The notes under the pieces are model-generated. The model saw only the letters and a list, made by a program, of their open reading frames with translations, was not told the origin of the DNA and did no database searches. A DNA stretch of 64,000 nt from Raphanus sativus (lineage: Eukaryota; Streptophyta; Magnoliopsida; Brassicales; Brassicaceae): contig NC_079514.1 in the NCBI RefSeq assembly GCF_000801105.2, positions 25,460,293 through 25,524,292 on the forward strand. The letters are read 5' to 3'. Made by a program: the position numbers and the translations under genes. Shown here piece after piece: positions 55,392 through 64,000 of the stretch (within the stretch, counting starts at the first letter, position 1; every line of letters begins with the position of its first letter).

Positions 55392-56687
55392 TTATATACC
55401 ATGGAATTTTCCCATTTTTAGCCATGGTATATAAATGATTTAAGGTATAATTATTAATTTTTGGAGTCTATTTAGTATGTTTACAGGTTCATGAGTGATT
55501 TATAATAAAGTGATGATTTTGGAGCATTTTGCAGATAAAAGGAGAATTCACCCGAGCTGACCATCGACCAACACATTTGGGTCGACACTGAAAGATGATA
55601 ATTGATCGATGCACACATCGTGCCTTCGATCGATGGCGGACGCGCACAGGCCCGACTTGGTCACAGCCGACTTGAACCCAATATTCCACCAAATTACCAT
55701 AATACCCCTTCCGAGTTTTAAACTAGTATTTATGTGCCCTGCTACTGTATTAGGCGACACACAATTTCATTACTTCTTTTTTTTCACAGCAAAAGGTTTT
55801 AGGTTTAAAGTAGAGTTGGAGAAAAGAGCAGACTTCTTCAGAGATTGTCTTGGAATTCCAAATTTCTATTCTATAATATCTATGCAGTTTTATTTATTCA
55901 TTGTAATGTTTTACTTAGCTATGTCTGAGTAATTCACCTTGTTAGGTTTATGGTTCAAATAGGATATGAAATATTAGCCCAAACTTTAGAATTGCTAAGT
56001 TTCTAGAGTTATTCATCATTAGAATTGTGCTTAATGCTTGTGTTCTAGAGTAGCAAGCTATAACCCTGATAATAGGATAGTTAGGCGCAAGCGACGGCTT
56101 GGTCTTTTACCAGAATAAATTCTCTGAGCTAGGATTGCTAGAAACAAACATAAGTTGATCTAGGAATCCTAGTGAACACATTCAACCCGATCGCTAAAGC
56201 TTGCTAGAAGACCATTGATCGATAATCATATAGATTAATCGATCGACGGCTCAAAACGTGTATCGATCGATATTCCTATAGAATCAACGATCGACATTTT
56301 CTTCAGATCAACAAACGGAAGTTGAGGTCTGAAGATCTAGACACTATATAGGCTAAACAAACGGAAGTTGATCGACTATTGCTTATGTTGAGTTCCCTTA
56401 TATCTTGCATGCATGCTAAGTATATGTACCTCTATAATCTGTATTACCTGAAAAAAACTCTAGACTTAACTCTTTATTATTATTGTCTAAACTTCAATCC
56501 AATCAACCGAACAATTACTTTGTTCATCACGGCTTGTTTTAATTAATTGCAATCAACGTAGTTTAATCACTTCTGATTAGGATTTATTGTGTGCCCTACC
56601 TCTCTGTGGATTCGGTCCCTAAGTATTACAATTGATCCTCTTATTTGAGGGAGTAATTCACTCCTTAGGATAATTTGAGAGAGATCA
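55392..56687 (+). repeat. 5' LTR of a gypsy-type element
   Basis: 1296 bp aligned with the LTR at 22982-24267. It starts TTATATACCATGG, where the other has TGATATACC, so the TG terminus is mutated. It ends GAGAGATCA, followed after AAT by the primer site at 56692. It carries the same paired CGATCGAT palindromes (55616, 56215, 56247, 56263). Confidence 0.78.
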
Positions 56688-56691
56688 AATT

Positions 56692-56708
56692 TGGCGCCGT
56701 TGCCGGGG
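56692..56708 (+). other. Primer binding site, tRNA-Asp type
   Basis: TGGCGCCGTTGCCGGGG directly after the LTR, the primer site typical of Athila/Tat-type gypsy elements. A shorter copy (TGGCGCCGTTGCC) marks the next element at 59347. Confidence 0.8.
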
Positions 56709-56803
56709 AGTTTTGATCGCCATTAGATCCAGTCTACTCCGATTTAGTCTAGGTTTTCTCTAAATCTAAAAATCTCAAAAAAAAAATATTGTCTTTCAGG
56801 TGC

Positions 56804-57300
56804 ATGCCAAACAGTATAAGAAGCAACAAGGAATCACCGCTGGTCTTCTCAGATCCCACATGTTTGGAACGTACAATCCGAAAAGGAAAACGCTCTGAAT
56901 CGATCGACAGTAACACTCTATCGTAGACCAACACTCGCATAGCGCCGTCGACTGACACTCGCATACCGCCGTCGACTGACACTCGCATACCGCCGTCGAC
57001 CGATACTACTCTACCGTCGACCGACACTTGCATTCCACCATCGACTGAGACTACTCTTCCGTCGACCGATACATTCCACCTGACATCGATCGACGTTACA
57101 CATCCGACATCGGTCGATACTCAGCCGCGAGCCATGGTTGCGACTCTTAATCTTACACGGGACGAGAATGGAGACCTGCATGACCAAGATGGTTATTTGC
57201 ACATTCTCTCGCTCTTGAAAAGAGACGGAGTATCCTGGTACCGTTGCCTCAGTACATTAATCCAAGCATCCATATGCTGCATATAAGAAAATACAAGTCA
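56804..57300 (+). pseudogene. Gag N-terminal fragment with STDTRIPP repeats
   Basis: MPNSIRSNKES begins just after a TTTCAGGTGC tract and meets TAG after about 40 codons. Reading on in the same frame gives tandem 8-residue repeats (STDTRIPP, STDTTLP, STDTCIPP), then VDTQPRAMVATLNL and RDENGDLHDQDG, then a stop. This resembles the N-terminal part of crucifer gypsy gag proteins. The rest of gag and all of pol are missing; inverted Ulp1-type sequence begins by 57340. Confidence 0.65.
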
Positions 57301-57339
57301 GGAGACTTAGTAGAGACTTAAAGTTAAGTTGTCTGCTAA

Positions 57340-57961
57340 GTCTTCTGGTATGTCTCATTAGTAGATAGCAGGAGACTAACACAGTCGAGCAGCCATGCTA
57401 AGGGGGTTCGGATGACCTGATAAAACCGATTTCGACATCTACGTGGTTTCTTGTCCAGAGGTAGTTTATAAGAACTGCAAACAAAAAATGTAGATAGACA
57501 ATCATTTTTTTTGAACACTAAAGCAAGCTATTTTGGGACATTCTCTCACTTACGGATCACGTTTCAGCCAATCAGTGAGAGCTGCCGACAGCTTCTTCTC
57601 AGAGGGAGAAAAAGGATTATAGCCTTGTCCAACCGTTTTCTTTTGAATGATCGGTCTGGCAGTGATGTTTCCCATAAAAAGGATATTGCTGTGAGGGAGC
57701 AAGTCTCTTTGCTCGCTCACTCTTTCCACGGACAACCTCCATAACAGCAGCCTGCTTTGTCTGCCTTCTTGTTTTCTCCTGCTGTACATCTGAAGCAGTG
57801 GATTTTATTTTGTCCAATAGAAGAAGGCTAGGTTCAGCACTCGTTTCTGAAACTGGAAGGGGAGGTTCAGCACTCGTTTTTGAAACTGGAAGGCTATGTT
57901 CAACACTCTGTTCTGAAACTGGAAGGCTAGGTTCAGCACTTGATGTCTTGCATATTTCCAT
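57340..57961 (-). pseudogene. Ulp1-protease-like (DUF1985-type) gene fragment, copy 2
   Basis: Minus strand. An N-terminal repeat block (57961-57829) has about four copies of a ~30-bp unit giving SETSAEPSLPV-like repeats. Then come RRQTKQAAVMEVVRGKSERA and, after a frame change, GQGYNPFSPSEKK...LTDWLKRDP, with a GTAAGTGAG donor near 57550. The next exon reads LPLDKKPRRCRNRFYQVIRT and PLAWLLDC. It is the same gene as copy 1 at 24268-24620, and here too it lies beside the same LTR family. No protease catalytic region is present. Confidence 0.6.
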
Positions 57962-58143
57962 TGTTTTATCTTCATATTCGCATGCATTTTGATCATCAAA
58001 GGCATCATCTAGGCATATCTAGGATGCATTTCATTGCACATGTCCTTATCAGGTGTTGGAGATGCAACATGGTGATCATGGAAGGTTTGAGAGGTGTTTT
58101 AGAAGCAAGAGTGATGGTCCAGCTCGTGTGCCTATTTCACTAA
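57962..58143. other. Junction between Ulp1-type fragment and next LTR
   Basis: Frame pieces such as GDHGRFERCFRSKSDGPARV suggest another decayed coding fragment, not identified. Confidence 0.3.
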
Positions 58144-59343
58144 GTGTTGCAGCGGCCTTTTGCATCCACAGCGGCCTTTTGTCACGGTGTCATTATGCCG
58201 CTGCGAAACCAAGTGTTGGATAATAAAATTGCGTACGCTCAATCGGTTTCCCGCAGCGGTTCCTGAAGCCGCCACGTTACAATCTTGGAGAAAATGAGGC
58301 TAAGTGTCCCAGCGGCTTTTGGGTACAGCGGCCTTGAAGCCATGAGTCAGGATACCGCTTCACGTCGAGAGCCAGCGGCCTTGTTACCCACAGCGGCATA
58401 GTGGCCTGTCATCAAGCCGCTGTGCACCGTGTTTTACGTTGAATTACTATTTTGCCCTCTACGATTTACACACTCTAAACCTATGTTTAAGTTATCATTT
58501 TGTAGCCACCAGGCAGATTATCTTTGGTTACTTGGTAAACATCATTCTATTGAAAGTTCTTGATCTCTTTTGATCATTGATTCGATTGTTCTTGTTGTTT
58601 ATCTTATTGATTCCTTATTCTGTTGATGATCAATCTGAAACCTCAAATATGTTTAAGAATGATCATGAACCTTAGTGAGTAATCCACCATTGAATTCATG
58701 GGTTAGGAAGATTTAGGGTGATTAAGTTAGTTCTAGGATGTTTTAGTATAAATCAAACCTTATTCCTTGCCTAGGAGAGTATTCGTAATGCATCTGTTGA
58801 GTTGGCCTCTCAAAAGTTGATCTTTAGACATCTCCCACCTACAAGGTGTTCGATGATATGTCTGAGTCAACTCTCCTAAGCTCTTAACACACTTTACCAA
58901 AGACATTTGTTGTTAAGGGTGTTAAGATAGCCAATAGACTTGTTTGTTAATGATTGCTTTTATATTATTCAGCCAAAGACATTTGATGTCTGAAAATGTT
59001 AGCAAATGAGCATTCGTCTAGACATAGAGTTTGTTTAAGATTGTGTCTAAGCTTAAGGTTGATTAGTTTGATTGATTGTTGCCATCCTTAGTTCGAAACT
59101 TGATCACCCAAGGTCTAAATTCCTATACCCATGAGTTCTCCTTTCTCATAAAAGAAAGTTCATTGATTTACTGTTTTTATTGTTTAGTTATTGCATTCTA
59201 GGTTCTAGAAATCATCAAATCATCGATTGCACTTAGATTAAGGAAGTACTTGCATTCTTGGTGCTTTGAATCCCTTGGAATTGGTTCGACATTTCACTCA
59301 TATTACAACATTTGTTTTAGGAGCTTAGAAACTCCCAGCATCA
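58144..59343 (+). repeat. 5' LTR of an Athila-like element (left border approximate)
   Basis: The LTR ends CCCAGCATCA at 59343, three bases before the TTGGCGCCGTTGCC primer site. The left border is a guess at TGTTGCAGCGG (58144). About ten CAGCGGC/GCCGCTG motifs cluster at 58148-58430. The 3' LTR lies beyond the window, so the border cannot be tested here. Confidence 0.5.
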
Positions 59344-59471
59344 AATTGGCGCCGTTGCCAAATTCCGAGTTGATTTAAACATTGAGATTTAGTCACTTGC
59401 TTGAGACTAAGTCATTTTTCTTTTTCTGTTTACTGATTCTACATTTTCATCCCTCTTTTAATTTCAGGTGT

Positions 59472-60900
59472 ATGAACTTGAGGAGCAAGGGCACATCAGA
59501 CCTAGTTCCACTTGTACCTGACATCAGAGCACTTGAAAGGGGTATATCGAGACAGAGAAGAGCTCAGCAGGACATCGATATGGATCCACCTGCAAACGGT
59601 CAAGGGGTTAACCCTCAGCACCCTCCGCGACCTGCTCGACCGATTGGTACCTATGACCGTCCCAACATTAATGGTCATAGGCTTGGCATTAGAGCCCCAA
59701 CTGTGGAGGCTAACAACTTTGAGGTCAAACCAGGACTCCTCAACGTGATCGAGAACAACAAGTATCATGGCTTGGCTGTAGAAGACCCATTTGATCACTT
59801 GGACAAGTTTGACAGCTACTGTGGTTTGTCAAAGACCAATGGCGTGTCCGAGGATGCCTTCAAACTCAAGCTATTCCCTTTCTCTTTGGGAGATAAGGCA
59901 CGTAAGTGGGAGAAGTCTCTACCTAGCGACTCCATCACCACCTGGGATGACTGCAAGAGAGCATTCTTGGAGAAGTTCTTCTCTACTTCAAGAACTGCTA
60001 AGCTAAGAAACGAGATATCCAGTTTCCAGCAGAAGAACTTGGAAGGCTTCAGTGAAGCTTAGGAGAGATTCAAGGGCTACCAAGCTCAGTGTCCACACCA
60101 TGGCTTCTCCAAAGAGAGCTTGCTGAGCACCTTCTACAGAGGTGCACTTCCTAAGTACAGATCCAGATTGGATACTGCAAGTAATGGGTTCTTCTTGGGG
60201 AGAACTGAAGCAGATGCAGAGGAGCTGGTTGATAACATGGTGAAGAGTGACGCAGTCTACAGTGGAGACCATGACAGAGGAGATAGAACTGATGATAAGC
60301 AGACGAGGAAAGAGTTAAAGGCTTTGCAGGATAAGATCGACATTCTGATTGCTGATAAGGCTACACAAGAGCAGCTGAACTTCGTTGGTAACCCAGCACA
60401 AGAAGCACCTCCTGGTGCTAATGAAGTTGATGGTTTGGAGGGTCAAGAAGAACTGTGTTTCATCAACAACAATGGCAGTTGGTACAAGAAGGAGCCTAAT
60501 TTTCAGTACAACAACTACCAACAGCGATCTTACCCAAACAACCAGCAGAATGGTTAACAGCCTAGGAGCAACCAGCAGGGCAACTCTCAGCCTCAGCAGA
60601 ATCCTCCTCCTGGTTTTCCCAACAAAGGAAACCCATCTTCTCAGCAGCAAGCTCATCCTTCTAGTTCTGCTCCTCCAGCCAGCAGCACAGATATTCTACT
60701 GAAACAAATCTTGGAGTCTCAAACTAGAAGTGAAAAGCATGTTGGCTATGAACTCAAGAATCTCCACAACAAGATTGATGGTAGCTACAATGAGCTCAAC
60801 AACAAGTTCAAGGCCTTGGAGAACCAGTTTGCTTCCTTGACTACTCACCAAAACCGCCAGTACCTGGAAAACCTGAGCAAAACCCCAAAGAAACAATGAA
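59472..60900 (+). pseudogene. Athila-like gag, disrupted
   Basis: Start MNLRSKGTSDLVPLV (ATG at 59472), after a TTTCAGGTGT tract. The gag core is clear: DPFDHLDKFDSYCGLSK, FPFSLGDKARKWEKSL, TTWDDCKRAFLEKFF. A TAG at 60060-60062 interrupts (FSEA*ERFKGYQ; Trp is usual there) and a TAA at 60555-60557 follows. Between ~60840 and 60985 the frame shifts, so TMKAVTLRSGKQLPPPTLTK and the following pol are in different frames, with a long G-run (60968-60984) as one cause. As it stands no full Gag could be made. Confidence 0.85.
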
Positions 60901-60985
60901 GGCTGTTACCCTTAGGAGTGGCAAGCAGTTGCCTCCTCCAACTCTCACCAAGGATGCTGAGAAACAAGGTGGTGGGGGGGGGGGT

Positions 60986-63900
60986 AGCCATCAACATTGA
61001 TGATGAGGTTGTGATTGTGGATGAGAAGATCAATGATGAGATGTTAGAGAAGATTGTGGAAGCCAAAGGCAAAGGAAAGGTGGGAGAAGAGAAGCAAACA
61101 GTGAAAGATGGTCAAGCTGCTGCTCCAGCAACTGAGAATCCTTTTGTTCCCCCTCCTTATGAGCCCAAACTTCCATTCCCTGGAAGGTTCAAGAAGCAGC
61201 TGCTGGAGAAGTACAAAGCCTTGTTTGAAAAGCAGATGAGTGAAGTTCAGATCACAATGCCCATCATTGATGCTTTCATGCTGGTTCCTCAATACAGTAA
61301 GTTCCTAAAAGATGATGTAGCTGCAAAGAAGAAGGAGATGCAAGGTATGATGATCCTCACTCATGAGTGTAATGCCATCATTCAGAGACTTGATGTTCCA
61401 AAGAAACTAGAGGACCCAGGATGCTTCACACTGCCTTGTGCTCTTGGACCTATGGTTTTTGAGAGATGTCTCTGCGATTTGGGAGCTAGTGTCAGCTTGA
61501 TGCCTTTATCAGTTGCAAAGAAGCTTGGTTTCACTCAGTACAAGAAGTGTAGACTCTCATTGGTGTTGGCTGATCGTTCAGTGAAGTACCCTGTTGGCAT
61601 CTTGGAAGACCTTCCTCTTATGGTCGGAAACTGTGAAATCCCTACAGATTTTGTGGTACTTGAGATGGGTGAAGAAGCTCAAGATCCCTTAATCCTTGGG
61701 AGACCTTTCTTAGCTACAGCTGGAGCCATTGTGAATGTGAAAGAAGGCAAGATTGATCTCCACTTGGGTAAGAGACACATGCTCCACTTTGACATCAAGG
61801 AGGTTATGAAGAAACCAACTGTGCAAGGACAAATCTTCTACATTGAAGAGATGGATGCTCTGGCTGATGAACTCCTTGAAGAGCTGTCTCTAGAAGATCC
61901 TCTACAGCTGGCTTTGACAGTGGAGAAAGGGGCTGAAGTGATTGAGAACCTGGAGAGTACAGCCTATGGGATGATGCTGGATTCACACAAGGGGTTTAAG
62001 GGTAAAGATCAGTACGAAGAGCTGCCACACCAGGTCCATCAAGTAGCTTCAGTGACTCAACAAGAGAACACCCAACAAGATGACTGGAGCGAGCTTAAGG
62101 CACCCAAGGTGGAGCTCAAACCACTCCCCCATGGTGTAAGGTATGCATTCCTTGGCCCTAATGAGACATATCCTGTCATTGTGAGTAGTGAACTTACTGA
62201 ACCTGAGCTTGCTGAACTTTTGAAAACACTTAAAAGGTTTAGAAAAGCAATAGGTTACTCCCTTGATGATATCAAAGGGATCTCACCCACTTTGTGCATG
62301 CATAGGATACATCTTGAGGATGAATCAATGACTTCTATCGAGCATCAAAGAAGGTTAAATCCTAACCTGAAGGATGTTGTAAAGAAGGAGATTCTTAAAC
62401 TCTTAGATGCTGGTGTGATTTACCCTATTTCAGATTCTAAATGGGTATCTCCTGTGCATGTGGTTCCAAAGAAGGGTGGGATCACTGTTGTGAAAAATGA
62501 TAAGGATGAATTAATACCCACAAGAACCATCACAGGACATAGAATGTGCATTGATTACCGAAAACTGAACTCTGCATCTAGAAAAGATCACTTCTCATTG
62601 CCATTTATTGATCAGATGCTTGAGAGACTTGCAAATCATCCATTCTATTGTTTTCTTAACGGGTATTCAGGGTTCTTCCAAATACCCATACATCCCAATG
62701 ATCAAGAGAAAACGACATTCACATGCCCCTATGGTACCTTTGCTTATCGAAGGATGCCATTTGGGCTGTGCAATGCTCCAGCCACCTTCCAAAGGTGCAT
62801 GATGTCGATTTTCTCTGATCTTATTGAGGATGTTGTGGAGGTGTTTATGGATGACTTCTCTGTCTACGGATCTTCGTTTTCTGCTTGTTTGTCTAATTTG
62901 TGCAGGGTCCTACAGAGATGTGAAGACACCAACCTTGTGCTCAACTGGGAGAAGTGTCACTTCATGGTTAAGGAAGGGATTGTTATTGGACACAAGATAT
63001 CAGAGAAGGGGATTGAGGTAGACAAAGCAAAGATTGATGTGATGGTCAGTTTGGCTCCCCCAAAGACAGTGAAAGACATCAGGAGCTTCTTGGGGCATGC
63101 TGGTTTCTATAGAAGGTTCATTCAGGACTTCTCAAGATCGCCAGGCCACTCACTAGACTGTTATGCAAGGAAGAGATCTTTCTCTTTGGTAAGGAATGTC
63201 TAGAAGCTTTCAAGAAGTTGAAGAATGAGCTTGTAAATGCTCCCATTGTCCAGCCACCAGATTGAAGTCTACCCTTTGAGATCATGTGTGATGCTAATGA
63301 CTATGCTGTGGGAGCTGTCTTGGGCCAGAAGAAAGATGGCAAGACTCATGTGATCTACTATGCGAGCCAAACCTTGAATGATGCTCAGATGAAGTATGCC
63401 ACAACTGAGAAGGAGATGCTAGCCATTGTATTTGCATTTAAGAAGTTCAGGAGCTATTTGGTGGGGTCTAAAGTCATTGTCTACACAGATCATGCAGCTT
63501 TGAGACACCTTCTGGCCAAGAAAGATGCAAAACCGAGGCTTTTGAGATGGATCCTTTTGCTCCAAGAGTTTGATTTGGAGATTAGAGACAAGCCTGGAGT
63601 TGAAAATGGTGTAGCTGATCACTTGTCTAGACTGAAAATAGAATGTGGCGTTCCTATTGATGAGGGACTTCCAGAAGAGCAGATCATGGCTATTGGAGTA
63701 GTGATGGCAGCTTGTGAGACTGGTAGAAAGCTTGAAGAGGTTAAAGCTACTGAAGAGAAGGAACCTTGGTATGCTGATTTGGTGAACTACTTAGCCACAG
63801 GAAAAGAACCTTTGAATCTTGTGGGCTATGCCAAGAAGAAGTTCTTCAAGGATGTGAAGAGATACTATTGGGACGAGCCTTACCTCTACATTCTCTGCAA

Positions 63901-64000
63901 GGATCAGCTCTACAGAAGAGTGGTTGCCAATGAAGAAGTTGAAGGGATCCTTACACACTGTCATAGATCATCTTATGGAGGTCACTTTGCTACCTTCAAA
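60986..64000 (+). pseudogene. Athila-like pol (protease, RT, RNase H, start of integrase), cut by window end
   Basis: The frame is open from the G-run to 63203. The aspartic protease has CDLGASVSLMPLSVAKKLGF, and reverse transcriptase has YRKLNSASRKDHFSLPFIDQ, YGTFAYRRMPFGLCNAPATF and the catalytic VFMDDFSVYG (FMDD in place of YxDD, normal for gypsy). Near 63140 a frameshift moves the reading; RNase H follows ([47 protein letters not shown]) with one TGA at 63263-63265. Integrase begins with its zinc-binding [12 protein letters not shown] and runs off the window. Protease-RT-RNase H-integrase order marks gypsy. Confidence 0.9.

Noticed and set aside
22982..56687. The LTRs at 22982 and 55392 as the two ends of one 33-kb element
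   Set aside because: The left one follows a polypurine tract (3' LTR) and the right one precedes a primer site (5' LTR), so they face the wrong way, and they are clearly diverged.

Overview
This is nuclear plant DNA, almost certainly from a Brassicaceae genome (Brassica/Raphanus-like; the species cannot be fixed from the sequence). Genes have introns with GT-AG borders. Recognisable host genes look crucifer-like: a hybrid proline-rich 8-cysteine protein, a vacuolar invertase, an FIP1/GEM-like gene, a mevalonate-diphosphate decarboxylase fragment and a nodulin-like MFS transporter fragment. Almost everything else is transposable elements, often nested, with many boundaries readable to the base from target-site duplications (TSDs). 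Only one host gene looks intact: the 8-cysteine protein gene at 11299-11712.

Layout, left to right. 1-3100 is retrotransposon-like debris split by a 1.7 kb PIF/Harbinger-type element (1216-2920, TTA TSD) that carries three exons of a mevalonate-diphosphate decarboxylase gene. 3618-8215 is a complete gag-only LTR element (TR-GAG type, minus strand) with two apparently identical 1463-bp LTRs, a tRNA-iMet primer site and a CATGG TSD; its LTR holds an array of hairpins with compensatory stem changes. 8772-11000 is a diverged local duplication in which one copy has received a non-LTR retroposon and the other is the empty site. 11299-11712 is the intact gene. 12028-20268 stacks a Mutator-like MITE, a Helitron with a 5.3 kb LINE inside it, and a tRNA-derived SINE. 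20.4-27.4 kb holds a Helitron-like end, two LINE 3' fragments, a gypsy 3' end with LTR, an Ulp1/DUF1985-type fragment and AT-rich repeats. 27.56-30.1 kb is a decayed MuDR-type transposase.

The centre of the window (31883-45364) is one vacuolar acid invertase pseudogene spread over 13.5 kb. Its seven exons, including the 9-nt mini-exon that encodes part of the NDPNG catalytic motif, are all still readable. It has been invaded by an intact Copia element in exon 1, a Helitron and a Mutator-like MITE in intron 1, a Helitron-like end with an MFS transporter fragment in intron 2, and a non-coding LTR element in exon 4. It also has two 1-bp frameshifts, a 4-bp tandem duplication and at least one in-frame stop. 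A truncated, frameshifted FIP1-like gene follows on the opposite strand.

46849-51542 is a plus-strand Helitron containing a non-LTR retroposon, a second Helitron end and a Stowaway MITE. 52-57 kb holds non-coding LTR-element remnants with a GC-rich minisatellite, then a gypsy 5' LTR with a tRNA-Asp-type primer site and a repeat-rich gag fragment. An inverted second copy of the Ulp1-type fragment lies at 57.3-58.0 kb. From about 58.1 kb to the right edge runs an Athila-like gypsy element with broken gag and pol, cut off by the window end at the start of its integrase. The genes do not form a pathway; the window is best read as a record of nested insertions.
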